Assembly (NCBI GenBank): GCA_036244855.1
Contig: BQKZ01000114.1
Span: 1-64,000, forward strand
DNA: 64,000 bases
Direction: 5' to 3'
Source of the DNA: Temnopleurus reevesii
Lineage: Eukaryota > Echinodermata > Echinoidea > Temnopleuroida > Temnopleuridae
Under the pieces are notes generated by a model. That model was given only the letters and a program-made list of their open reading frames with translations. It was not told where the DNA came from and made no database searches. Position 1 is the first letter of the stretch. The number at the start of each line of letters is the position of its first letter. Made by a program: the position numbers and the translations under genes. This document shows positions 46,471 to 57,870 of this stretch, piece by piece.

Positions 46471-47844
46471 ATGACGTCACTGGTCAACCCGGCTTATAAC
46501 AGCTCGGTGGGTTCCCCAACCGACCACGTCAACGCGAACACGACCACGGCCGGCCTCTCAACGGACGAACGTGACCCGTTACAAAATGAGATTAATAAAA
46601 TGATGAAGGAGAGCCCGATGGACTCTGATTTCAGCCCGACGGACAACAAGAACGAGGGCGTGTCCATTCAAAGTGCCATTCTCGGAGGGTCGTCGGGCTC
46701 GGGGAAGAAACGCTCCTCGTACGCGTCCACGGACTACTCCTCCATGGGAATAGGTAATCCATTAGAAAACTTGCCTGGGGCGTACTCCGATGATGACTAT
46801 GATGATGATGAGGACGATGTTTATGTCGAAGAGGAGGAGGAGGAGGATAGGAGATTGACGGTTGCCGATGACAACATTCTCAGAGAGAGAAACAAGGTCA
46901 AAGCGGCAGCCATGTTCGCGGGAATAGATTTCATCGACGACGGGGAGGACGAAGAGGAGAGTGATGAGGAAGAGGAAGAGGAGGATAAAGACGATGAAGA
47001 TCGAGCGGAGGTTGTGATTATCGAGGATGAAGTGGACAGTGCAGACGAGAAAGCACCAAAGAGAGTGAAAACAGATGATAACAATTCACCAAAGGACCCA
47101 GACGCGGATCTCATGTCACCCGACGACGTGATCGCGACAAAGCTCGGCGGAATTTTAAGTTACTATGCCAACCTGGAGGCCCTGACCAAGCAACGCTCGG
47201 AACAGATCGAGGATGATACGACGTCGTTGCGTGGCAGTGTTAGCGATTCGTCCGATGTAGAAGGTGAGACGCATGAGGGTCTTTACGAGATGCCCCAGCA
47301 AGCCACACCCTTCGATTCGGGACCGTCCACAATGGACGACGAGAGCACGGATGATTGCGAATCAACGTATGATATGCTTTACAAGAGCTTCGGCCTCAGG
47401 ACACAAGAGATGACCTTCAAGACAGACCTTCTCTCGCCTTCACACGGTCAGCATGATCACGGATACGCCAGCGAAACCTCGGCGGATGAGCGCGTATCTC
47501 CCATCAAGCGACCTGGTATGCTAATTCGCGATGGATTCAAACCCCCACTTAGCGCTCTCAATGAGGATCTCCCGCTAAAAATTCTCTCCCCGACCACGGA
47601 AGCGGAATCGGGCATCGAGGTCACTCCGGAACCCAAGAGCAGTAATCCCCTCTTGGACCAGGAGTTGTCCGAAGCGCAGAAAAACGCCCTCACGAAACCG
47701 ACGACACTTCCGCCGGGCTGGCGTGAGGTAGCAGATGCTCATGGAACATACTATTGGCATGTGCCAACGGGAACGACGCAGTGGAGCCCGCCCTCGCCCA
47801 CCGACAGCCAAGGCTCTCTTAGCCCGCCCAAGAAACCGGCAAGG
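46471..47844 (+). CDS. APBB: Fe65-family (APBB) adaptor, N-terminal exon with WW domain (partial)
   Basis: Fe65 proteins are cytoplasmic and nuclear adaptors whose WW domain binds proline-rich partners and whose two PTB domains bind NPxY tails such as that of APP. Seen here, numbering from the ATG at 46471: an NPAY motif (6-9); a Lys-Lys-Arg patch (79-81); acidic Asp/Glu runs at about 107-125 and 153-190; a basic PKRVK cluster (196-200); an aromatic SYYANLEAL motif (230-238) resembling a conserved N-terminal motif of vertebrate APBB2/APBB1; and a WW domain (about 413-441) with both signature tryptophans (W417, W438), the YYW core (427-429) and the near-invariant PTGTTQW string (432-438). The frame stays open from 46408, but the ATG there lies in a polypyrimidine tract before a good acceptor, so 46471 is the likelier start. 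In-frame sequence at 46459-46470 could instead continue from an upstream exon. The exon ends in phase 0 at a GTATGT donor. Both PTB domains lie outside the window. Family assignment is near certain; which vertebrate paralogue it matches is not. Confidence 0.93.
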
Positions 47845-47850
47845 GTATGT
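47845..47850 (+). other. Splice donor ending the APBB exon
   Basis: The sequence reads GCA AGG then GTATGT, with exon end at 47844 after a complete Arg codon (phase 0). Translation past this point turns into hydrophobic sequence ([11 protein letters not shown]) and stops at 47914, as expected for intron. The next exon should encode the linker towards PTB1; none is recognisable before 64000. Confidence 0.8.
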
Positions 47851-48784
47851 ATTTTTATTTTGTTTGTTATGTCTCATTGTGTTGATGTCAATATGTCTGA
47901 GGATGTTGCTTGACAGTAGCAGATTACATGTTGTAACTGATTGCACTTACCAACCAAAACCATTGTTTAGTGCACATCTTCTGAAATGTACACTCAATAG
48001 GAAACTAAAGATTTCAGTTTGCAATTAATTTTCAGTTGATTTGCGATCGGAACTTTCTAGCAACAACAATAAGACAAAACATTCTGTAATTATAGTGGAT
48101 GCCAGCAAAGTAATTACTTCAGCCATCATGATTTTCACATATTTTTTATTGTGTTTTACATATTTTTAATTTTGTTTTACATTTTATCTTCTTGCTTCAT
48201 TTCCTGTCTATATATCTTTGATTTGTTTATTGTGAATATTTCTGTTCTACGTTAATATTGTCTTCTATTTCATAGCTTCTTATATCTGTTTTGTTGTATC
48301 TGGTTGCTTTAACAATATCCTTTACGAGCATATGGATGTTTCTATTTTTCAATTGTATGAATTTAAACCTCAACTCTATGAAAACTCAGACACAGGCAAG
48401 CCATTGCACAGCGACTATTATCATAAGACCCTGTCTTTCTGGTAGACCCTCCATTCTCGAGGAATATTTTATTTGGCATTAGTCCCTCCGCTCTACTTAT
48501 CATATTTCCCCTCCCGCCCACATGAGGAATCCCTGACATGTCAACACGTGGCAATCGGATACATGTACTCCTAGAGATTGATAGGAGGATAAAGAGAAGA
48601 TCAAAGTCAAGAAATGAGTCCCTATTGATAGACTTCTATGGCCAAAATTTTTGACGATGGAAATATTTAATTTTTACGAGTTGTTTTCTGTCCGTTAAAG
48701 AGGCCTCCATTAAATTGTAGATGTATTAATTTCTCAGGAGCAAAATTAAACCTTGCTACAGGAATACAGACCTAGAAATTTGTC

Positions 48785-49315
48785 AAGGCTGGTCATGTAT
48801 GTTAGATGAAAGAAGAGAACACTCCACTGCAATGCCCCCCCCCCCTCCAATTAAAGCCTGAATCTGCCCATGATACTTATAAATGCTGTGGTGTCTGGAC
48901 ACTAGTAATTTGGCAAGGCCACATATGTATGTTATATGAAGGAAGGGGAAACTCCACTGCACCCCTCACCCAACAAATTCTAGATATGCCCCTATACTTG
49001 AAATCTTGACTCATGAGATTAGACGAGGTCACCCATACATGTTAAGATGGAGGAAGAGGAAATGAGATGATAATAAATCGATTTTAGAGTGCAGCATCAT
49101 GGATTAATTTCTTGCTGAAGAAAATAAATGCCATGGATGGGATTTGAACCACGACTCTCTAGCGTAAAGGCTGGAATCCTAACCACTACATCACAATACC
49201 TCCATGTCCTGGATATGCCCTTATACTTGAAATCTTGACTCATGAGATTAGACTAGGTCATCCATGCATGTTAGATGGAGGAAGAGGAAATGGGATGATA
49301 ATAAATCAATCCCAC
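48785..49315. repeat. ~110-125-bp tandem units, interrupted by a SINE
   Basis: Units begin near 48788, 48908, 49010 and 49248, sharing 'atgtatgttagatgaagga' and 'gagaaactccactgca' (first two) or 'gatatgcccctatacttgaa', 'tcttgactcatgagattaga' and 'gggatgataataaatc' (last two). The SINE at 49078-49205 separates the last two. Confidence 0.8.
49078..49205 (-). mobile_element. tRNA-derived SINE (family 1), 5' half
   Basis: The reverse complement has A box 'tgatgtagtgg', B box 'ggttcaaatccc', 'catccatggcatttattttc' and 'cttcagcaagaaattaatcc', matching the head and start of the body of 32004-32285. The 3' half is missing. Confidence 0.85.
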
Positions 49316-49389
49316 TCTCCTTCAATGCCAAGGACACCATCATTCCAGTCTCAAGGTTAGGAGTTAGTCTCTAATTTCACACCATTTCT

Positions 49390-49425
49390 TCTGCCTCTCT
49401 GTCTCTGTCTGTCTCTCTCTCTCCT
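49390..49425 (+). repeat. Short (CT/GTCT)n tract
   Basis: 'ctctctgtctctgtctgtct' followed by (CT)n. Confidence 0.85.
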
Positions 49426-49489
49426 TAAGAAGTGTTCAAATTATTCTTTACATCCTCTTTCTCTGATTAGAAGCTGTAAATCTTCAATA

Positions 49490-49810
49490 TACAGTCAAAC
49501 CTGTCTTTGTGGTCACCTGTCTATAGTCACAAACTGTCTACAGTTGCCACCTATATCGCTTCCCTTAAGATCAAAATGCGTGTTGGAGAACCTGTCTATG
49601 GGGGTATTGTTCAAAAAAATTGATGGCAAATTGAAGTTTATCGGAACGTGCCAATCAAAATCATCATTTCATGCGTGCCTTGTTAGCTGATTTGCAGTTG
49701 ATTTGCCATCAACCGGAACTTTTGAACAACACCCTCTATAATGGCCACCTGTTTACAGTGGCCTTTTTTCAGTTTCCCTTGGGTGGCCACTATAAACAGG
49801 CTTGACTGTA
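49490..49810. mobile_element. MITE family B, second copy, split by a nested element
   Basis: Outer ends 'tacagtcaaacctgtcttt' and (reverse complement) 'tacagtcaagcctgtttata' match the element at 25765-25947, as do the internal 'cctgtctata' and 'gtggccac' subrepeats. After removing 49600-49739 its length (about 181 bp) agrees with the uninterrupted copy. Confidence 0.88.
49600..49734. mobile_element. MITE family E, 135 bp, nested, TCTAT target duplication
   Basis: Terminal inverted repeats: left 'gggtattgttcaaaaaaatt', right (reverse complement) 'gggtgttgttcaaaagttcc', both followed by 'ttgatggcaaat'. TCTAT lies on both sides (49595-49599, 49735-49739), and removing the element plus one TCTAT restores the family B sequence. 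A 5-bp duplication excludes a Tc1 or Harbinger mechanism for this family. Confidence 0.88.
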
Positions 49811-51112
49811 TCTCCTTTCCTGCTGCTTTCTATTTGAATATAATATCTTTAAGAGTTGTCTACAATAAAGGATATCTAACGGGAAAGAATAAGCGGCCAC
49901 TATACACAGGTTATCCTCAAAGCCTATTTCATAGGTTTACATAGGTTTACAGAAGCTAACAATGGCCAGGGACACAAGTTAGATTCCATTGAAAGCAAGA
50001 AATATGATTTCCATCATGATTTTTTTCTTCTGCACAATTTATAGATTTTCTCTCCCTCTGCCCGTGTCCATCTCACCTTTATCACATGGTCTTCCTATTC
50101 TCTGCCTCAATTTATTTCCTCCATCCTTTCATATTTGCCTCTCTTCTTCCCTTACTCTCTGACATTAATAGAATACTAATTTTCAATTTCAGTACTTTCC
50201 CCCCATTTATTAACACTTGATTGAATTTATCTCACCCCCATATTTGCGTCATGTCTCGCAACCAATGGTTAAATGGTACTCATTATGCTGCTTTTGAGAG
50301 TTAGTTTTCTATTTTTACCTGTCAAACTTTAATTCCAACCACTTATTTAAATTCTATTGAGGCTACATTTAATAACTTGGATAGTTAAGGATATATATTT
50401 GATCTGTCCTAATATGTTTTTCTATGCAATATCTTCTTTGTTTATGTAAAGAAGCACCCTCTTAAAACTGTCTAATAATATGTAGTTCGTAGAATGTTGA
50501 TGACTTCATTTGACAATAACATTTCTGCTTTTTATGAGATAAGATTTTTAATTATTTTCAATTTGTGAAATTCTTTTTATGGCATTGTCGATGGATGAAG
50601 TAATTTAAGCTTAAAGAAAGGGACTTGAAAGAGTTTGCAATATGTTCAACAACTTTAAGACAACACATAGTGTAAAATGATAACAATATTTTCTGCAAAA
50701 TGAAACCTGTGTCTTAATGAATAGTGAATTAAAAAGAATCATGATGATTGGTTTGATACGGATGTCAAATTTTCTGTCAAACTATGATTCAACTTTCATT
50801 CATGGTTATTTAAAGCTTGACTTTTAAAAATTGGAATATCTTGATGCTTGAAGGCAAATTCTTGGATTCAGCGAAGAGATGTGTAAAACATGGTTAGTTT
50901 AATATTTCAGGAGTCCAATTTTATATTTTCCTTAATAGATACATTTACATCTACATTTACATTAATTTATTTATGAATCATTGTATCTTATTGTTCACAA
51001 TAGCTCAGATTTTGATACATTGTAATGCAAATTTTGCAAACAAAAAATTATTTCATAAGTAAAGAAAAGACCACATAGCATACATCCATTCATCGATAAA
51101 CAGCTATAGGCT

Positions 51113-51124
51113 ACCCCCCCCCCC
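51113..51124. repeat. Poly(C) run
   Basis: About twelve C in a row, with no other feature attached. Confidence 0.9.
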
Positions 51125-51621
51125 TCAAGGATTAGAACATTCCTCTCTTAGCGAAAGTGCACACACCTTGACGTATGTTGGGGGTTAGTGATGCGCATCT
51201 TTCATTGAAGGAATAAAATCGATTCGGTTTTTGTCTAGTCAAGCTCGGAATACGTGAGTGTTGAAGTGCGATGTGTCCCTGTCTGAATTCTCTCAAGGCA
51301 GCTGCACACTTCACTAGTTTTCTCTCTATTTCCTTCCAGAGCTGTCTTGGGTTTTACCATTCCAGACAGGAATTCAATCCCTCTTTTCTTAACAAAAAAG
51401 AATACTGGCAACAATTTAAAGGTAAATTTTAAGGAAATACAATGGAACTCGATTGACTCTACATTGAAAAACAAATGTGTCATCATTGAAACTCTGTAGA
51501 TGTAGGTTGCCAATTAAAGAATTTTGACGATTTAAGTTATCATTTTTCTTTAATATTTTAAATGGCCTATGTCATTAGAAATTTTGTAAGATTTAATTAT
51601 TGCTCTCTTTTTTTTTTGAAA

Positions 51622-51622
51622 N
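51622..51622. other. Single ambiguous base
   Basis: An isolated n just after a T10 run and before 'atatcatcaccatcatcatc'. By analogy with the N at 41975 it may mark a forced contig join, though no duplication is visible around it. Confidence 0.9.
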
Positions 51623-52299
51623 ATATCATCACCATCATCATCAATGACTTTCTATCCACACTGTCTCAGGATTATAAATGATCAAAGGGAAAGCAATCAC
51701 AGTAGAGCCCTCCCTTTATTGACACCTCCTTTCCCCCTTGCACTACCCCTTGATTACATCTCCATTTACTAGTGGACTACATCCCACATCATATAATTGA
51801 TCTGATTTGTCTCTCACACCCCATTCAGATATAAATTTAAATTAGAAAATTGTGTACTGTATAAGCTGGAATGTTTATGGGGATTATAAGTTCTCTATTT
51901 TTGCAACCATGTATTTGCTAAAAGTTTCACACATTAGAATAACTATAGGCTTTTTCTGTGAAGAAGTCAATTTTAAAACATAAAAAGCTCAACTTGTAAA
52001 CTTGACATCTGGTTTTAGATTGCTAAAATTAAGAACATTCTAAAATATTGTCTTCTAGAAGCTTGTGGCTTTAAATTGCAGTTTATAAGTTGAGGTACAG
52101 TCTGACTGCCCTGACCCCACTCACATTCGGCAGAGCTATCAGTGTAACTTTATCATGTTTGCTTTGCACCTCCCCATCCGCCATCTTAGTCATTTCAAAC
52201 CATGCAAAATTGCATACATTACTTGTTGCAATATCAGGCAAGTATTGGACAAGCATTTAAGTTTTGTCATAGATCTGTGCAGAAAATTTTAGATTTTTG

Positions 52300-53325
52300 T
52301 ATTCTAAGAAATCCGCTCACTCTCTATTACGTTTAGTGAGATCTCTTGTGTGAATGGTCTGACATTTACGCGTAATGACCTCTGCTTTTCATCATTCCTC
52401 ATCTCGTTCCTCTTTGATTTTAGCGCTCTCACTTTCTCCACCTCCCCCATCGCCTCTATTTTCTCATTTAAACACGAAGATCTGACTAGAAGTGATATGT
52501 TAGAATAGAAACACAGTCTGGGCCTTATAATTTATGGAGATTTTCCAGATAGCCATACATTAGTGTATTTCATTTTCTCAAGATTCTTAAACGTATCTCT
52601 CGAGTGAATGGCATGTTACTTATGCTTAATAACCTGTGATCTTTGTGACCAAGCACTTCGTTCATCTTTGATTTTAGCGCTAAAACTTTCTTCCCCTCCC
52701 CCATCGCCTCTTATTTTCTCATTTATACTACGATGCCAACGTTGAAGATGTTAGCAAAGACACAAAGTCTAGTCCTCATATTTCATTTATATTTTCAAGG
52801 AAGTCATACATTTGTCTAAATCATTTTATCAAGATTCTTGAACGTATGGTTCTAACGCTTAATAACCTACATGGTCTTTCTTATTTAGCATGTAGTTCCT
52901 CTTCAATTTTAGAGCTCTCATTTACTCCACCTCACCCATTGCCTCTTTATAATCTCATTAATACCAAGATCCCAATGTTGAAGAAGTGATTGCAAAGACA
53001 AAGTCTAGTTTTCATATTTCATTAATACTTTCAAGGAAGTCATGCATTCGTCAGAATTATTTTATCAAGATTTTTGAACGTATCTCTGAATTGTGTGAAT
53101 AGCATGGTTCTGACGCTTAATATTACCTATGGATTTTCTCATTTAGCATGTAGTTACTCTTCGATTTTAGCGACCTTAACTTTCTCCACCTCCCCAATCG
53201 CCTCTTATCTTCTCATTTTCTCATATATACTAAGATGCAAATGTTGAAGATGTTACGAAAGACGCTAAGTCTAGACCTCATAATTTATTAATATTTTCAA
53301 GGAAATAATTTTCCCTCAGCTCTAT
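52300..53325. repeat. Four diverged ~235-258-bp tandem units
   Basis: The block 'gattttagcgctctcacttt' recurs at about 52416, 52670, 52904 and 53163, each followed by 'ctccacctcccccatcgcct' and 'ttttctcattta', and preceded by 'aagattcttgaacgtatct'. Later units share 'cgttgaagatgttagcaaag' and 'attttcaaggaagtcatac'. No coding frame runs through them. Confidence 0.88.
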
Positions 53326-54277
53326 CAGAATGATCGAACAAATTTTATGTTTTGATTTAATAACCTTTGATTCATGGATCTGGAGAAAAAAATGTACCAG
53401 GTAATTTCGAAGGATAGTGATCACTGAAATTGTAAAAAAATTCTTTATTCTTATAAGTATATTAAGCAGACAAAAATGAAATTATTCAGGGAAATTGGCT
53501 CTGGAAAATAAATTAAGAACACTTCTGGCAATGGAGAGTCAAATAGCATGGTGACTTCTCATAGGAAAGAAATTAAACTGAAATTATAAGGAAGAAAAGT
53601 AATTGCTGTTGCTGTCCTGAATAGGTTAACTGAATGTGGACACAACAGATTTAGAGGTTACCATCAATGGGTGCCATCAAAATGCATTTATACCATGTCT
53701 TATGAATATAGAATTATGTCATTTTATGTCACCTAAACATTTATGCCTGACAGAGAGGAAGAAGTATATTAAAATCAGAAGTAGAAAAATAGTGTATGAT
53801 GATAAAACAAAGGGGCAATATCAATTGCATGGGTCCCATATGTAAATTCTTTTAAAAAAGAGTTGAATTGCAAAGCATATATCTACAAACTTTATAATGG
53901 CAGAGCAGAATCTGTATCACTATGAAATGAGAGACGCGTTGTATTGTAAAACCTGACAAAAGACTATGAGTATACTTTGCAATTAGATATCACAGCATTG
54001 TTGTAACCGATATACTCTCCTGTGTGCAACAACCAACAAAATATTGCAATAAAAAATGGCAATAACGGCTCTGCAACATGATAAAACAAAAGATATATTC
54101 TTAAAGTGATAAATAAGGAACATAAAATAGAGAGATGTTGTCGTCTTCCTATATGTAACCCGATGAAAATGTTCAATATTCATAGCATTAGTCATGAGTT
54201 GTAAGGGAGTATAGTGATTGTAACTGCATCTGTCTTGCCGTTGGCCACTTAAAAGCTGAACGTGCTTCGTATATTCT

Positions 54278-56050
54278 TTGGCCTCTTTCCTCCGCTCGGC
54301 TCATCTCAATAAAACCCTCAACTCCTTTTTTTCTTCAAATTGTTCCTGTCTGTCTGTATTTGCCAGCTTTGTTCACCTCCTCTTTGCTCTGCATTTTTTT
54401 CCCTCAACCTTTCTTATTTTCGACTCCTCCTTTTATTTCCACTCTAGAATTTCCAAGGAGTACCACAAGACCTTTTCTTTTTCTTTCAGTCCTGTTTTCA
54501 CAACTGCAGTACGCATAGCAACATCTCTAAATGTTTTCATGTGTGTTCTCCTCTTTAGTTGAATTATGTCACAGAATTGTACTTGGTTATCTTTTCACTT
54601 TGTTCCATTATGAATTTTAAAAAGATCTGGTAAAAATAATATGAAATCATAAACTGCCATATTGAGAGTTTGTCTGTTTCCTTCAAGTTCATCCCCATCC
54701 GCTCTTCTCATTCATTATCACGTAAGATACGTCTAGGACATTTTCTTCCTTTTTGTAGCTGTTTAATCTTCCATTTCTTCTAGCTTTTCTTAATTTGTCT
54801 TTATTCAGAATTTTCAAATTTCCATTCCCTTTTCTCTTGTGTATTCCTGATATTACACCTTCACCCTTTGTCTCATCACAAACTCCTGAAGGATTTCCTC
54901 TCCACCCCATATTTTTTCATTCTTATCCCATCTCTGTTTCCATTGCGTATTCATTACTTGTCACTTTTATCCTTTGTCTCAGAATGTATGCCTGGAGCAT
55001 TTATCACTCCTCGAAGGGTCTCTTCTCTTTTCTTCATCTTTTTTTATCTTCGCTCCCTGCATCTTCATCCCTTCTTTTTCTATCCCCAGCTCTTGTATTT
55101 CTCCTTTTGTGGATTCAGTACAAAGAATGTAAGGACCATTTTTTTTCTTCATTTGTCCTCTTCGTTTCATCTCTACCGTTTTCACTTTGTCCATCTTCGC
55201 CATTTTATTATTCCCCATCCCTCTCTTGGGCTTTCATTCGATCACACCATGCTGCTTAGAGCATCCTTTTCTCCAACTCCACTCTCCTTCTCTTATTTTT
55301 CCTTCTCATTATCTTTCGTTCTTTCTGACCATCTCTCTTAATTCCCCCCCCCCCTCTTGGAAAAAAATCTGGGAGCATTTTCACTCATTTTTCTTCACCT
55401 TTTCTCTCCATCCAACTATCTTTATCTATTCTTTACTAGTCCTTGTCCCCCTTATTCTCTCATGAATTCACTCCATCTCACCCTAATTCTTTGTCTCTAT
55501 ATACATAGACTTCAAAGATCTTTCTGTTTTCTGCATCCTCATCTCATCTCCCCATTTCACCTCACCATTCTATCTCACCACCTATACTCCAAGGTATCAT
55601 TGACACAACTGGGCCAATTTTCTCCATCTCTTTATTCTCCATTACCATCTTCATTTTTCCTTTTGTATTCTTAACATATCATCATTTGTATCAGAAAATG
55701 TATGCTTTGTTGGAGCATTTTTATATCCCTCTCCTCCTCTTCTTTTCATCTCTTCTTTCCATCCATCTATTTCCTTTCTATCAATCTCTATTCTTTCTAT
55801 ACCAATCCCATCCTCTCTTCTGAATTCATACCTACCATCTTTATCTATTCTTTACCAGTGCCCTACCTCTTACTCTCCCACGAATATATTATATATCACC
55901 CTAATTCTTTATCTCGGTATATAGACTTCAAACATCTTTCTATTTTCTTCATCCTCAACTCACCACCCCATCCTTCGCCATTCAAGGTATCGGTGACACA
56001 ACTGGGCCATCTTTATAACAAAGGGCTCAACTGGGCTTTATCCTAACAAA
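54278..56050 (+). repeat. Long pyrimidine-rich region with a ~400-bp internal duplication
   Basis: T/C-rich throughout. The segment about 55420-55622 ('tatctattctttactagt', 'caccctaattctttgtctc', 'agacttcaaagatctttct', 'caaggtatcattgacacaac') recurs at about 55838-56010. 'gtatgc.tg.tggagcattt' also occurs at about 54985 and 55697, pointing to a larger, older period. Many long + frames here are artefacts of low stop density. Confidence 0.8.
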
Positions 56051-56490
56051 AAAAGAGACACAAAGAGGCCATAGTCAGATGATTACTGATTAAGACCGAC
56101 AGCTTTTTTGTGGAAATATCCCAAAGCAAGATTGACAGAATTCACTGCATGCAGCGAAATTGAAGCCTATTATTAGGCGAGCTCATAATTCTACTCATTT
56201 TTGCGCCCCGCGAGCAAAACGGGGTGTCTTGTTTCCCGATAAAAGTAGGAAATGTGCTAATTTTTGTTGGTAATGTCCAAAAAGCGGATGGTAAGGATCT
56301 TTATCTCTGCAGAAAAAGGTTATTTTCGTATGAATTATGAAACCATCAATGAAGTGCATTTGGCACAAGGGCATAGGTATGAACCGATCAATTATGGCTG
56401 CATTTTTTGGTTACAAAGATGTTTATAAACTCCATGCAAATTACATGGACATTGGCATGTAGGAAAATGCAAACTCTATTCAATAATTTA

Positions 56491-56612
56491 TATATAATAT
56501 TGGATGGCAATGAATGGAATACCAGGGAATATTGCACGAGTGAGGGCAATATTGGCCCTAACAAGTGCAATATTCCCGGTATTTCATGAAATAAAGCCAT
56601 CCAATATAATTA
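56491..56612. mobile_element. Palindromic hairpin element, ~120 bp
   Basis: Left arm 'aatattggatggcaatgaat' then 'ggaataccagggaatattgc' is the reverse complement, with small bulges, of 'gcaatattcccggtatttca' then 'aagccatccaatata'. The centre is itself palindromic ('ggcaatattggccc'). It could be a foldback MITE or a small-RNA precursor. Confidence 0.7.
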
Positions 56613-57419
56613 TTATTATCTTTAGCCTTTGACTTCCCGAAATTAATGTAGAAGTACCAGAAGGCTGATCACTGCTTTGCCATTGCGTGATATGGAAGCC
56701 GTAAAACATGGCATAATATTGCACGAATTAAAACTCTCATATAGATAATAATATGTAATTTACCCCATGTTTTGGCAAATTATCATAAGGATAGGAAAAG
56801 GTATGTCAATTCTTAGAACCAGAAATAATATATTTTCAATATTTTATTACATGCATTGTAGAATATTGAAACAGATTTAAAAAAGGAAAAAAATGATAGA
56901 TATCTTGAATGATTTATTTCTTGTATAAAGGACAATATTGCAATTCAGGACTTTAAAAAGAATTGCAATATAGATGCGTAACAGGACAAATTATGTATTG
57001 CATCAAAAGGTATAATTTGGAATGAATGATTAATGTGTGCAGAATGAAATAGTATTGTGAATTCATCTGAATTCTTTTTGTTGCTACCATGTTCATAATT
57101 TTGCAAATATACGTCTTTCTTCTGATATTGACAAAAAAGAAATTTAAGGATTTTATGACATCCTTTCTGTAACTAACATAGACAAAAAGCTGAAAGCGAA
57201 TATCATTTTATTGCCAAATGAACTTGAACAGAAAACTGAAACTCAGTGTGACTGTGTGCACTTATGAAAACCCACTCATCTAAACATCCTTCTTGTCACG
57301 TATGGGAAGCGTGCTAAGAGCGAACCCCTTTTCGCCAAACGAGGGCCTCCTGTTCAATTAATGCGATCGTGTGATTCATGTTGGCTGCCTCAGCACGAGC
57401 TCACTCGTGCTTCATCGAT

Positions 57420-57870
57420 GGAAGGGAACATTTGAATCAAACATGAATTTTTCTCTCCTCCTTTCCCTAATACCATTTTTTTTGTATAGACGCAGATGTT
57501 TGAATCATAAGGAGTTGTCTTCTTCCAACCCCGTTTCCTTTTTTTAAAAGGTAGATGAGTTGAATCAAATATTAATTTCTCTCTCCTCCTCCCCATAATA
57601 CTTTTTTATGGAAGTGGATATTTAAATAAGACATAAGGTGTTGCCTTCTCCCCATCCCCGATTCTTTTTTTTTTCTCCAACGGTTGATGAAGTATGAATG
57701 AAACCAAGTGAACTTTTCTTTTTCGCACTCACAAGTTCCTCTAATGGAAGAGGATTTTTAAATCAGATGTGATGTGTTCTTTTCTCCTTCCAAACGAGAC
57801 ATCATTCTTTTTATCAAACTTGAATTTTCTCTCCTCTTCCCCAACTCCATTTTTTTGCAATTTGTCATGA
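57420..57870 (+). repeat. ~115-130-bp tandem units, pyrimidine-rich
   Basis: 'tttgaatcaaacatgaattt' then 'ctctcctcctttcccta' and 'ccattttttt' (57432-57481) recurs near 57560-57607 and, weakly, near 57815-57856. 'gatgtttgaatcataaggag'-like blocks lie between. Old and partly decayed. Confidence 0.65.
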
